From CAYJXJ01 sp964374095 (lineage in GTDB: Bacteria; Elusimicrobiota; Elusimicrobia; UBA1565; UBA9628): DNA of 33,849 bases. Position numbers and translations under genes: made by a program. Shown piece after piece: positions 1 to 8,227 of this stretch. Below the pieces are notes generated by a model, which ran no database searches, had not been told where the DNA came from, and was given only the letters and a program-made list of their open reading frames with translations. Location: contig CAYJXJ010000030.1 in assembly GCA_964374095.1 (NCBI GenBank), forward strand, positions 1-33,849. Direction: 5' to 3'. Position 1 is the first letter of the stretch, and every line of letters starts with the position of its first letter.

Positions 1-2
1 AT

Positions 3-404
3 CAGGTGCTTTGTTTTCCAGCACTTTACTCACCCACACCTTCGTGCCATGAGCCCGGCTTCCTGCTCGCCGCCGGCGGGCACGGCGATGTCATGGCCGA
101 GAGCCGCGGCGGATCGGAGGACATGGAGCTCAAGAGGATTTATCAGGGGCTCTACGAACGCGGGACGCAGTTTCTGAGCGCCGAGTCTTTCCAAGAAGTG
201 CTGACTTCCCGAGAACTTAAGCTAAAGAAGAAAACCGCAAACATAGCCGGGCTGCAGCTGGCCGATCTCCTCGCTTACCCATTGAAGCAGGACATCCTTA
301 TCAAGGACGGCATCGCGGGCGTGACGCCGGGGACTTTTGGGGAGACACTTTGCGCCAGTGTCCAGGGCAAGCAGAACGCCTACAGCCGGAAGCTGCTCAA
401 ATAA
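3..404 (+). CDS. DUF3800 domain protein, 5' incomplete
   Basis: The reading frame is open to the left edge, so the true start is outside the window or lost. From about position 80 the protein reads like the C-terminal half of DUF3800 proteins: GGHGDVMAESRGG, then a charged helix, then the family signature IAGLQLADLLAYPL near residues 80-93. DUF3800 proteins are small, often mobile-associated proteins with a predicted RNase H-like fold; no substrate is established. The roughly 20 residues before GGHGDV do not resemble the family, so a frameshift or truncation near position 70 is possible. The gene ends directly at an intrinsic terminator, which supports it as a real transcription unit end. Confidence 0.75.
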   Translation, partial: QVLCFPALYSPTPSCHEPGFLLAAGGHGDVMAESRGGSEDMELKRIYQGLYERGTQFLSAESFQEVLTSRELKLKKKTANIAGLQLADLLAYPLKQDILIKDGIAGVTPGTFGETLCASVQGKQNAYSRKLLK

Positions 405-427
405 AAAGCCCGCTTGCGCGGGCTTTT
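404..427 (+). terminator. Rho-independent terminator after the DUF3800 gene
   Basis: A perfect 10-bp inverted repeat (AAAAGCCCGC / GCGGGCTTTT) encloses a 4-base TTGC loop. It starts on the last base of the DUF3800 stop codon. The GC-rich stem core with flanking A and T runs would work on the plus strand and possibly in both directions, although the T run is short. Confidence 0.85.
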
Positions 428-492
428 CACGCTGGCCCATACGGGCCATCCACCTCCGATTGCTCGGATTAACCATATTATAGGACCTCTAA

Positions 493-675
493 CGCGGTCC
501 GTCAAGGGCAAGTTTAGCGGGCCGCCGATTTTTGCAGGAGCGCTTCCCGGAAGCGGAGGTCCGCATATTCGCCCTAGTCCGCACCAAGAGCTACGATCCC
601 GAGGTTGGAGCGATCCTCGAGCCGGTCCTCGGAGAGGTGTCGTTCAACGGTGTCGACGCGGATCGCAAGCCGTAA
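493..675 (+). pseudogene. Start-less C-terminal gene fragment
   Basis: An open frame of 60 codons begins after a stop at 490-492 and ends at TAA 673-675. It has no ATG or GTG; a TTG at 532 is the only conventional start option. The product from about residue 13 onward looks like real protein (RRFLQERFPEAEVRIFALVR, then SYDPEVGAILEPVLGEV). It recalls the C-terminal end of phosphoribosyltransferase-like proteins, but I cannot assign the family with confidence. It lies just past the terminator, next to the DUF3800 gene, in what looks like worn accessory DNA. The rest of 428-705 shows no other gene. Confidence 0.4.
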
Positions 676-705
676 CGGGCCGACGAGGATGGGAACCGGG
701 ACCCG

Positions 706-1788
706 CTACCAGCCCTCCCCTTCCGTTTTGGGCATGAGGCTGAACAAATACTTCGCCAGGTCGTCCATCTCGCTTTCTGAGATCACCGCTTTCCAGGAGA
801 ACATGTGCAGGGGCGGCTGGGGACCCTTGGCCTGCTCGGGAACGGAGGCGCGGCCCTCCCAGATCACGCGTTCGAGTTCCTCGTAGGTAAAGCCCTCCTT
901 GACCTTGTTGATGGGAGGGACTTCGCCGCCTTGGGCGTTGAGGTTCTTGACCCCGCCCTTGCCGCCCGGACCGTGGCAGGCCGCGCAGCCGTAGCGGGAA
1001 AAGACCCGCTCCCCGCGGGCCTCGGGCGAAGCCGGCGCCCGCGGGGTCCCCGCTCCCAGAGACAGCGTCTGCCAAAATGCGAGCGACTTTTGGCTCCCCC
1101 GCTCCTCAGACCCTCCGTCCCAAACCGCAAAGGCGATCGGGACCAAGGCGCCGGCCGTAAAAGTCGGGCCTTCCTTCGAGCCCATGGCCCGCTTAAGCAC
1201 CACGCTCCAACGTCCCTCCTTCCAGACGCCCTTGCCTTCGACGTCCTGGATCCGCCCCGGCGTGATGGTCCCGAATCCCTCCGCGAAGAGGCTCTGTCCG
1301 GGACGGTCGGCGAACTTGACCGTCTTTTCGATCGAGCCCGCGCGGAAAAAGTCGGCGTACGCGGGGTCGTAGCGCTCCGATTCTTGGGCGACGGCGCGCC
1401 ACGACCAAATGTTGACGGGCGCGCCCTTCTCTCCCATGAAGGGCGAGGGGAGAGTTCCCTCCCGGGCCGGGAACTCGACGGCGCAGGCGTCGCCGAAGAC
1501 CCCGCTGGGGGCGAGCCGCGCGCTCTTGGTCTTGTCCGGCCATGAAAGCCGCACCAGGAGGGCATCCGCCGTGCGCAGGCTCGCGACCTCAACCCACGGG
1601 GAAGCGCCCCCTCCCAGCGGCGCCACGAATCTCTGCGGCACCAGCGGCACCCGGATGGGCTTGGTCTTGGACCACGCCGGATCGGCCGGCTCCAAGGAAA
1701 TCGACTCGACGGGCTCCGAGGGGATCACCAGCTCCGCGGCTCCCGGACAGGCCAGCGCGAACGACGAAAGCAGAATCAGGCGGCGCAT
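706..1788 (-). CDS. nxrC: Gamma subunit of NXR/type II DMSO reductase-family enzyme fused to cytochrome c
   Basis: This 360-residue protein begins with a signal peptide (about residues 1-18). Residues 20-245 resemble the haem b-binding gamma subunits of ethylbenzene dehydrogenase, chlorate and selenate reductases. A C-terminal class I cytochrome c domain follows, with CAACH at residues 268-272 and a likely distal Met in the LHMF segment. Such subunits pass electrons between the Fe-S beta subunit and soluble cytochromes on the periplasmic side. The haem b plus haem c fusion resembles the NxrC-type subunits described for Nitrospira-like nitrite oxidoreductases. It is the last gene of a four-gene operon and overlaps the chaperone gene by 13 bases. 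The symbol is by analogy. The cytochrome domain closely resembles that of the cytochrome at 15372-15944. Confidence 0.75.
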   Translation of the reverse strand: MRRLILLSSFALACPGAAELVIPSEPVESISLEPADPAWSKTKPIRVPLVPQRFVAPLGGGASPWVEVASLRTADALLVRLSWPDKTKSARLAPSGVFGDACAVEFPAREGTLPSPFMGEKGAPVNIWSWRAVAQESERYDPAYADFFRAGSIEKTVKFADRPGQSLFAEGFGTITPGRIQDVEGKGVWKEGRWSVVLKRAMGSKEGPTFTAGALVPIAFAVWDGGSEERGSQKSLAFWQTLSLGAGTPRAPASPEARGERVFSRYGCAACHGPGGKGGVKNLNAQGGEVPPINKVKEGFTYEELERVIWEGRASVPEQAKGPQPPLHMFSWKAVISESEMDDLAKYLFSLMPKTEGEGW

Positions 1789-2366
1789 CGTTGGACCTCC
1801 TGCTGGGAGAGTTCGGCCAACTTCAGGTAGAACGGGCCCGCGGCGGTCTCCGCGAGTTTTCGCGCAAACCCGGCCATCCCGGGGATCAAGATGTCGTCGG
1901 CCAGGGCGCGCCGCGCCCCGTCGGTGATCTCGGCCTCGGCCTTAAGTCCCTTCTCGGCGGCGTTGGCCCGCTTGAGCTGGAGGTAGGCGGCGAATTCCAA
2001 AGCCACCGCGATATTGTCGGGCCTGACTCCCGACCGCGAGTCCACGCCGAAGGCCGCGTAGAAACCGGCCAATTGCGACATGATCCGCACGCCGCCCACG
2101 GCGCTGTCGGCCATGTGCACGGCCAGTTCCTGCGAGCAGACGGCGGCCGAACCGAAGAGCCGGAAGTGCGTTTCTTGAAGCTCGTCGATCTTGGCGCGGC
2201 GCAGGGCCCTCAAGAGCGGGGCCAAGCCCGGGCCGGCGCGCTCGAGCAATATCAGCAGGCGCGCGCGCCAGCCCGCGTCCGGGTAGACGAAGGCGGCCGA
2301 GAGCGCCCGCAGGCTCAAGGCGCTCGACTCAAGTGACGCTGTGCCGCACGACTCCAAGTTTTTCAT
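1776..2366 (-). CDS. TorD/NarJ-like molybdoenzyme chaperone (delta subunit)
   Basis: A 196-residue, mostly helical protein without a signal peptide, with a segment ELQETHFRLFG near residues 62-72 in the place where TorD/NarJ/DmsD chaperones have a conserved 'Y..LF' stretch. These cytoplasmic proteins bind the alpha subunit before Tat export and help insert the molybdenum cofactor. It lies between the beta and gamma genes and overlaps both (38 and 13 bases), the usual place for the delta gene of type II DMSO reductase operons. Sequence similarity judged by eye is weak, so position in the operon carries much of the assignment. Confidence 0.7.
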   Translation of the reverse strand: MKNLESCGTASLESSALSLRALSAAFVYPDAGWRARLLILLERAGPGLAPLLRALRRAKIDELQETHFRLFGSAAVCSQELAVHMADSAVGGVRIMSQLAGFYAAFGVDSRSGVRPDNIAVALEFAAYLQLKRANAAEKGLKAEAEITDGARRALADDILIPGMAGFARKLAETAAGPFYLKLAELSQQEVQRCAA

Positions 2367-3456
2367 CTTTCAGCATCCTAAAGACGACCGGTTCTTTCAC
2401 CGGCACGGTCACCAGATCCTTCCCGTTGAGCCGTCCCGTGGCCTGGCCGTCTTTGACCTCGAACCCATCCATAAGGTGATCGTTCGACCCGAACAGCGAC
2501 AAGAGCCCCACCAGCTTCTCGGCCCGCTCCTTGTAGGTCGCCACCGCCTGATCGGCCATGGGGCCGAACATTTGCCGCAGGTATTGGGGGTCCACATGGA
2601 TGGGCGGAATGTAGAAGACATTGGGCATGGTCCCCAACTGCTGGTAGAGCGGCAGGGCCACCTTGGCGTGGTGCACCAGGTAGTCGATGGGGTTGTCCTC
2701 TCTGGCCTCGTGCGGCGGATGGACATAGCCGGCCATCCGGATCTTGCCGATGCAGGTCTGCACGCAGCGCGGCGCGATGCCCTTCTCGATCAAGGGATAG
2801 CAGGCGATGCACTTCTCGGAGCGGCCGGTCTCCGGGTTGAACATCGGCTTCTTGTAAGGACAGGCGGACACGCACTTCTGGTAGCCCCGACAGCGGGACT
2901 GGTCGATCAGGACGATGCCGTCCTCCTCGCGCTTGTAAATGGCCTTGCGGGGGCAGGCCGCCAAGCAGGCGGGGTAGGAGCAGTGGTTGCAAATCCGGGC
3001 CAGGTAGAACATCCAGGATTTGTGCGGAAGCTCGAAGGTGTCCTTGTCCTTTACGGTCCGGCTTACTTCGTCTTCGCCGAGGTTGGGACGCTTCCAGTCC
3101 TCCTCATGCGGCAGATAGCCGGTGATCTCCTCCTCGCCCTCGCCGCCTTCCCCCCCTTCAAAGATGGTCTTGCCTTGATAGACCTTGTCTTTCCATTCCT
3201 GGGGGCCGAGCTTGCCCAGCACCTGCACGTCCCAGGCTAGGGGATAGAAGCCGTAGGGCTTGGTCTCGACGTTGTTCCAAAACATGTACTCCTCGCCCTT
3301 GCCCGAGGTCCACGTGGTCTTGCACGCGACGGTGCAGGTTTGGCAGGCGATGCACTTGTTGGTGTCGAAGACCCAGGCGATCTGGCGCTTGGGGGCCTTG
3401 GCCGGGTACTTGTAGAACTCTTCCCGTCCGATCTGCCAGTTTGGAACATTAGGCAT
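2329..3456 (-). CDS. nxrB: Iron-sulfur beta subunit (NxrB/NarH-like)
   Basis: A 375-residue protein with four cysteine clusters typical of NarH/NxrB/ClrB electron-transfer subunits: CIACQTCTVAC (from residue 35), CNHCSYPACLAAC, CRGYQKCVSACPYKK, and a final CIAC with CVQTC. The N-terminus (NWQIGREEFYKYP) and the WNNVETKPYGFYP stretch recall Nitrospira-type NxrB rather than membrane NarH. The third cluster has Tyr where NarH has Trp. It has no signal peptide and should be co-exported with the Tat-tagged alpha subunit. It is shorter than the roughly 430 residues I expect for Nitrospira NxrB. The start overlaps the alpha gene by 8 bases and has a G-rich Shine-Dalgarno. Confidence 0.85.
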   Translation of the reverse strand: MPNVPNWQIGREEFYKYPAKAPKRQIAWVFDTNKCIACQTCTVACKTTWTSGKGEEYMFWNNVETKPYGFYPLAWDVQVLGKLGPQEWKDKVYQGKTIFEGGEGGEGEEEITGYLPHEEDWKRPNLGEDEVSRTVKDKDTFELPHKSWMFYLARICNHCSYPACLAACPRKAIYKREEDGIVLIDQSRCRGYQKCVSACPYKKPMFNPETGRSEKCIACYPLIEKGIAPRCVQTCIGKIRMAGYVHPPHEAREDNPIDYLVHHAKVALPLYQQLGTMPNVFYIPPIHVDPQYLRQMFGPMADQAVATYKERAEKLVGLLSLFGSNDHLMDGFEVKDGQATGRLNGKDLVTVPVKEPVVFRMLKDEKLGVVRHSVT

Positions 3457-6400
3457 GGAATCCCCCCGCGAGGTATTTCTTCATGGCGTCGCTCTCGTAT
3501 CCCGGCCGATACCCGAGGCGGGCCGGTCGCCAGAGCACGAACTCGACGCCGCCGGGCTCCGCCCGGCTGATCTTGACGAAGGATTCCTTGGGCGCGCCGA
3601 CCGTGCAATGGATGTCGGAGGCGAATCCCTTGCCGATCGTCTGACCGAAGTAATCCTTGCGCGCCAGGGTCTCGGTCATGAGCGTGGGTTTGAGCCACGC
3701 GCGCGTCGCGGACTGGTGCGAACCGCTCCGATACATGGCCTGATAGCCGGTCCGCGGGTTCTTGGCCAGGCCGTCGGGGCGGGTCTGGCGGCCCTCCACG
3801 CTCCCGTAGGTCGCGACCGTCATGTGAAACCAGGAGCGGGCGATGCCGCGAGGGATGCCGCGGTAGTAGCGCACCCGCATGATGGCCCGGAAGGCCTTGT
3901 AGTCCTCGGGCTTGCCTTGCCAGCCGCGAAACGGCCGGTCCGAGGGGTCGGCGTCGACCCAGACGTAATCGCCGTCCTCCAGGCCCAAGACCTTCGCGTC
4001 GTCGGGGTTTAAGTCGACGTAGCCCTCGCCGACCGACGGCATGCGCTTGTCCCGCCGGTGCCAGTCGCCGAAAGGGCCAAAGAGCACGGACTGCATGTCG
4101 GTGTCGGCCGAGGTGGTGTGCGTGCCGTGGCGGTACTTAGGCGTGATGTAGACGTGCCCGAAGCCGAGCTTTTGCAGGGGATGGGACGTGGCCACGACTT
4201 CGGTCGGGGAGTAGATCACGTTGCGCACCTGCCGGGTTTGGGTGCCGAGGTCGTCGGGGGAGAGACCGTAGTCCTTCGGGCCCTTGGGGCGGATCAAGCC
4301 CCGGGCCCCGCAGACGATGACGTTGGGCTCGTGCGGCGTGCCGTCCACGGGCTCGCGGTGCACCGGGATATTCTCCCCGGCGTCCAAAAACTCCTCCTCG
4401 TCCCGGTAGAACTCGACGCGCCCCGACTTGGTGTAATGCGGGACATTTTCATTGGATTGCTCCCACCCCATGAACTTGGGGTAGGTTCGCGTCATGAGCA
4501 GGGCCGGCACGCCCTTCTTGGCCTTCTCCTCGATGTCCTTGATGTCGTAGCCCCGGAGCGTGCTCGAGCGCTCGACGATTCTTTGCAGGTAGACCTCGGT
4601 TTTCCCCTCATGGACGAATTTCCACATGTCCGAGAAGCGCCCGTCCCCGGTGAGCTTGGCCATGGCCTTGCCCACGCCCGCCAGGATTTCGATGTCGCCG
4701 AGGCTGTCGTGCAGGCGCTTCATCGGGGTGCGGGGAAACATCTGGAAGAAGGGGTTGGTCACCGCCGCGGTCATGTCCGGGTGCTTCAGCTCGGCCCAGG
4801 AGTCCGACGGAAGCACGATGTCGGAATACTCGCAGGAGGCGGTCCACCACCAATCGTTGTCGACGATGCACTCGACGCGCGGGAGGGTGTTGACCACGGC
4901 GTCGTGGTGCCATTTGAGGTTTCCGAGGATGGAGTTGCCGTTGGCGAACCACATGAACTTGGTCGGCGCGGGCAGGTGGCTCTTGCCCGTGAAGAGCTTG
5001 TTGCCCACGCGCAGGGGCCGGTCGCCGTAATTGAAGTAGTGCGCGGACTCGCCCCGGTAGTATGGTTTATAGTGCGGCTCGCCCTTGGGGTCAAGCTGGA
5101 GATGAAAGGGGTCCTCGGTGATGTAGTAGGGCAGGCCGTTGAAGTAGGCCCCCCGGTAATTTCCGGCGAAGGACCCGACATTGCCTCCGGCAAAACCGAT
5201 ATTGCCCGTCAAGGCGCAGACAAGGAAGATGGTCCGATCCTTGAGGTCGTTGTTGAAGAAGTGGTTGGGCCCCATGCCGACGGGAACGAGCGTCTTCCCC
5301 TTGTTTTTGGCGATCTCCCGGGCCAGCCACACGATCGTGTCCTTGTCCACCCGGCAGAGGTCCGAGGCGGCGGCGGGCGAGAAGTGCGAGGCGTGCTCCT
5401 TCATGAGATCAAAGACCGGGCGGACTTCAACACTCGCTCCGTCGAGGGTCTTGACGGTGAAGGTCCCCTCCAGGGCGAAATTGCCCGCCTGGCCCGAGTC
5501 GTCGCGGGTCACCACCGCGGGCGCGCCCGTGTCCCGGCTCCAGGCCAGGAAGTCTCCCCACTCGTCGCGGAGTTTCTTGGCGACCACCGGCCCCTCCTGC
5601 AGGAAGGGCGACGGGGGCTTTTCCCCCTCGGCCAGGACGCGGGTCTTTTCCAACACCTTGGGCCGGTAGCCCGCGATCACGTCCTGGGGCTTCAAGAGCT
5701 TCAAGGTGTCCAGGCGCACGAGCAGGGGCAGATCCGTGTGGCCCTTGACGAATTTATCGTCGTAGAGTTTCTCCGAGATAATGACGTTGGCCAGGGCCAG
5801 GGCCAGGGCCGGGTCGGAACCCGGCCGCACGACGATGACGCGGTCGGCCTTGTTGGAGGTGGACTGGTACTCGCAGGCGACGGTCACGATCTTGGTCCCC
5901 TTGAGGCGCGCCTCGGTGAGCCAGTGGCCGTCGGGCATCTTGGTCGCGATCCAGTTCATGCCCCAGCACACGATCAGGTCGGCGTTCTCGGCGTTGGCCA
6001 GGTCGAAGTCGATGGTCTGCTGGCCGCAGGCCATGGTGTGACCGGGAGGAAGGTCGGTATGCCAGGAATAGGAGTCCCAGACCCGGGCGCCGACGGCCTT
6101 ATCGGGGCCTACCCCGCGAATCTTGGCGTCGAGCAGGGCGATCGAGTTGGCCATGCGGTTCATGCCGAAAATGCGCGTCGCGCCCAACAGCGGCATGCCG
6201 CCCCGGAACTTGAGGGCCTGCGTACCTGACCCGGCCATGGCTTCCACCATGGCCGGGTCGTAGTCCTGGGCCAGGAGCCTGGACTTGCCCTCGTCGCCGT
6301 TGTAGGCGCGGGCGATATTGTCCATGGACCGGGCCGTGAGATCGAACGCCTCCTCCCAAGAGACCTTGAGAAACGGCTCTTTGCCGCGGTTGAGATATTT

Positions 6401-6880
6401 GACCGCAACGCGGCCGTCCTTTTCGCGCGGGAACCCCGCGTCGGCCCACTCTTTATAGCCCTTGCGCACCGACGGGTATTTCACGCGGCGACTGCCGTAG
6501 ATGCGCCGGATCATGTTGAGGCCCTTGCCGCAGCAGCGCGGGTCCCAGCGGTGCGAGGCCTTGTTGCCGTAAATATCGGTCGCCTCGCCGTAGCCGTACG
6601 TCGGTCCCAGATAGCACACGATCCCGTTCTTGACGTAGGCCTTGAGCAGGCAGTTGTGGGTGTCGTTGGGGGCGCACAGGAAAGTGAACCAGGAATCATA
6701 GGAGGCCATGTCGCGGTAGACCTTCTCCCAGTCCCGGCTGGGATAGTAGTCCAGGGGATTGTCGGTGGTAACGATGGGCTTGAGCAGGGCGAAAAGAGGC
6801 TCGTTGGCAAACAGCAGGGCCGCCCCCGAGCCCGAGAGCTTCAAGAATCCCCGGCGCGACAGGCGTTTGCCGAAATCCAT
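3449..6880 (-). CDS. nxrA: Periplasmic molybdopterin alpha subunit, nitrite oxidoreductase/nitrate reductase-like
   Basis: A 1143-residue catalytic subunit of the type II DMSO reductase family. The start chosen is the ATG at 6880, preceded by GGGGGAC. It begins a Tat signal peptide (SRRGFLK, residues 8-14, then a hydrophobic stretch), which puts the enzyme in the periplasm. The N-terminal Fe-S region reads CAPNDTHNC followed later by DPRCC. The segment YSWHTDLPPG holds Asp276, the candidate molybdenum ligand. Several stretches (KASHRWDPRCCGKG, LKFRGGMPLLG, WGMNWIATKMPD) match my recollection of Nitrospira-type NxrA, as does the length. The family includes nitrite-oxidising and nitrate-, chlorate- and selenate-reducing members, so direction and substrate are inferred. 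The neighbouring NrfHA would fit nitrate reduction. The ORF could begin further upstream at 7000, but that part belongs to the repeated promoter region. Confidence 0.85.
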   Translation of the reverse strand: MDFGKRLSRRGFLKLSGSGAALLFANEPLFALLKPIVTTDNPLDYYPSRDWEKVYRDMASYDSWFTFLCAPNDTHNCLLKAYVKNGIVCYLGPTYGYGEATDIYGNKASHRWDPRCCGKGLNMIRRIYGSRRVKYPSVRKGYKEWADAGFPREKDGRVAVKYLNRGKEPFLKVSWEEAFDLTARSMDNIARAYNGDEGKSRLLAQDYDPAMVEAMAGSGTQALKFRGGMPLLGATRIFGMNRMANSIALLDAKIRGVGPDKAVGARVWDSYSWHTDLPPGHTMACGQQTIDFDLANAENADLIVCWGMNWIATKMPDGHWLTEARLKGTKIVTVACEYQSTSNKADRVIVVRPGSDPALALALANVIISEKLYDDKFVKGHTDLPLLVRLDTLKLLKPQDVIAGYRPKVLEKTRVLAEGEKPPSPFLQEGPVVAKKLRDEWGDFLAWSRDTGAPAVVTRDDSGQAGNFALEGTFTVKTLDGASVEVRPVFDLMKEHASHFSPAAASDLCRVDKDTIVWLAREIAKNKGKTLVPVGMGPNHFFNNDLKDRTIFLVCALTGNIGFAGGNVGSFAGNYRGAYFNGLPYYITEDPFHLQLDPKGEPHYKPYYRGESAHYFNYGDRPLRVGNKLFTGKSHLPAPTKFMWFANGNSILGNLKWHHDAVVNTLPRVECIVDNDWWWTASCEYSDIVLPSDSWAELKHPDMTAAVTNPFFQMFPRTPMKRLHDSLGDIEILAGVGKAMAKLTGDGRFSDMWKFVHEGKTEVYLQRIVERSSTLRGYDIKDIEEKAKKGVPALLMTRTYPKFMGWEQSNENVPHYTKSGRVEFYRDEEEFLDAGENIPVHREPVDGTPHEPNVIVCGARGLIRPKGPKDYGLSPDDLGTQTRQVRNVIYSPTEVVATSHPLQKLGFGHVYITPKYRHGTHTTSADTDMQSVLFGPFGDWHRRDKRMPSVGEGYVDLNPDDAKVLGLEDGDYVWVDADPSDRPFRGWQGKPEDYKAFRAIMRVRYYRGIPRGIARSWFHMTVATYGSVEGRQTRPDGLAKNPRTGYQAMYRSGSHQSATRAWLKPTLMTETLARKDYFGQTIGKGFASDIHCTVGAPKESFVKISRAEPGGVEFVLWRPARLGYRPGYESDAMKKYLAGGFHA

Positions 6881-7044
6881 GTTCGTCCCCCTTCCCCGTC
6901 GAGAAGCCGCGAGCGGCCTCGCCGGTTCGTTGCCTTGGCATCGCAACGAAGCAGCCATGGCCCGAACGTTGCGAAGCGTCCTATTTGGAAACCCGCGCAT
7001 GAAGAGCCCTCTCGATAAATTGGGGCGGGGCGGCTCGGAGATTC
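6850..7044. repeat. 195-bp direct repeat, copy A (nxrA/kinase promoter region)
   Basis: This copy matches 15914-16108 at a constant offset of 9064 bases with no gaps and 3 mismatches (6978/16042, 6991/16055, 7032/16096). It covers the first ten codons of nxrA, its ribosome binding site, the divergent promoter region, and the first 15 codons of the histidine kinase gene. Identity ends abruptly at 6849/15913 and at 7045/16109. The kinase start in this copy leads nowhere, so copy B holds the native kinase junction and copy A the native nxrA junction. Confidence 0.97.
6926..6950. promoter_or_regulatory. Inverted repeat in the divergent promoter, copy A
   Basis: A perfect 8-bp inverted repeat, TTCGTTGC-N9-GCAACGAA, lies 46-70 bases upstream of the nxrA ATG. 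Its size and spacing suit a dimeric regulator's operator, though an mRNA hairpin is possible. It is repeated exactly at 15990-16014, so both molybdoenzyme operons carry it. Confidence 0.5.
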
Positions 7045-7076
7045 AGCGGGCCGTTTCCTCTAGAAAGCCATGTTGA
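6999..7076 (+). pseudogene. Truncated start of the histidine kinase gene
   Basis: The ATG at 6999 begins the same peptide as the kinase at 16063 (MKSPLDKLGRG). After 15 codons it leaves the repeat, runs into the 3' end of the porin gene on the opposite strand, and stops at 7076 after 25 residues. It is a by-product of the promoter-region duplication. Confidence 0.8.
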
Positions 7077-8211
7077 GATCGACCCTGAAGCGCTTTCCGT
7101 CCTCGCGCGCCGCGGCCGTCGCGGTTTCAGGTTTGATCGCGTCCGCCAGGTAGAGACGCGACACCACGTTCCAAGACGGACCCAGGGCGTAAGCGGCCCG
7201 GAACTCGTGTCCTCTGAAATTGCTCGAGCGCGTATCGGTGGCCGAACCCCATCGGATCCAATCGTCCTGCGCCAAGCGCGCCACGACGGCGAACTTTTCA
7301 ATATGGGCGTAGTAATACCCTAGCAGCCAATCCTTCTTCTCTTTGAGGCCTCCGAAAATCAGGCCCAGCACGTAGCCGGTCTTTTGGTCGCCGTTGTACA
7401 GGCTGCTGTGATAGTTTCGGGCGTTGCGCATGTAATCAAAGCCGAGGGAGAGCGGCTTGGGCAGTCCCTTGAAGGTCCCCCTAGCTCCCAGGACCCAGAT
7501 GTTGTAGTTGATGTCCGCCAGCGCTGCGTCGATCGTGTTGGGGTTGTCCTTGAAGGCATACAGACCCGCTGCGGCTGTGACATCCACGGGGGAGAACTTG
7601 CCATCCACGGCGAGTTGGGCGGCCGTCAGGTTGGACCTGTCCTTGAATCGGTTGCTCGAGCCGGACCCCTCCATGACGAAGTAGCCGGCGGCAGGCTTGA
7701 GGCGAAGGGGGGTTCCGGGCAGGGGAAATGAGAGCCCTGCGGCAAGGCCTTCGGGATTCACATCCTCGTCCCAGAACAGCTCGTTCTGCGTCCAGAACGG
7801 GAGGCCGTTCTTGCCGGCCCACGCCCAACCCGGCCCCCAGGCCCCCTGGAGGAAGACCTTGTCGATGTTGACCCCTTTCGATTCGAACTCGTCGCCAAGA
7901 GTCTGGTGGGGCGATTGCTGGTCCAGCGCGGCCCCCGAGCGCAGCCTCCCGCCGAGAGTGTAGTGCTCGTCATGGGCGTAGTTGAGGCCCGCGCGGAACC
8001 GGATGCGCAGCCGATCCCGATCCTCTCTCTTGGTCCCGTTGGACTGCATCGAGTCCCAGTCCGATTCGGCGCGGAAGCGGACATCGCCATAGACCTTGAT
8101 CTTGCCGCCCTCTCCGAGGGGGATTTCGGCGAAGGCGCTGGACGTCGCGAGCCCAAGCAACATGAGAACAACCAGGGAGCGAATTGGACCGTCGAACTTG
8201 CCACCGTTCAT
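7060..8211 (-). CDS. Outer-membrane porin-like beta-barrel protein
   Basis: A 383-residue protein that begins at the ATG at 8211, after the strong ribosome binding sequence GAGAGGTGG. It has a signal peptide ending near SSAFA. The mature part alternates short amphipathic strands rich in Gly and aromatics (KIKVYGDVRFRAESDW early, RFRVDLNMAF at the end) and finishes in Phe, as outer-membrane barrels do. It resembles the putative porins that accompany anaerobic respiration genes. It is the last gene of the inserted operon, 16 bases after the molybdenum subunit, so it may admit the oxyanion substrate or release product. Its specificity cannot be read from the sequence. Confidence 0.75.
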   Translation of the reverse strand: MNGGKFDGPIRSLVVLMLLGLATSSAFAEIPLGEGGKIKVYGDVRFRAESDWDSMQSNGTKREDRDRLRIRFRAGLNYAHDEHYTLGGRLRSGAALDQQSPHQTLGDEFESKGVNIDKVFLQGAWGPGWAWAGKNGLPFWTQNELFWDEDVNPEGLAAGLSFPLPGTPLRLKPAAGYFVMEGSGSSNRFKDRSNLTAAQLAVDGKFSPVDVTAAAGLYAFKDNPNTIDAALADINYNIWVLGARGTFKGLPKPLSLGFDYMRNARNYHSSLYNGDQKTGYVLGLIFGGLKEKKDWLLGYYYAHIEKFAVVARLAQDDWIRWGSATDTRSSNFRGHEFRAAYALGPSWNVVSRLYLADAIKPETATAAAREDGKRFRVDLNMAF

Positions 8212-8227
8212 TGAAACCACCTCTCGG

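Noticed and set aside
4058..6229. 723-codon open frame on the plus strand
   Set aside because: It lies wholly opposite the molybdenum alpha subunit gene, and its Gly/Val/Leu/His-rich composition is that of antisense to high-GC coding sequence.
6881..7000. Upstream extension of nxrA to an earlier start
   Set aside because: The extra 40 residues come from the promoter region, recur in front of an unrelated cytochrome, and would bury the Tat signal.
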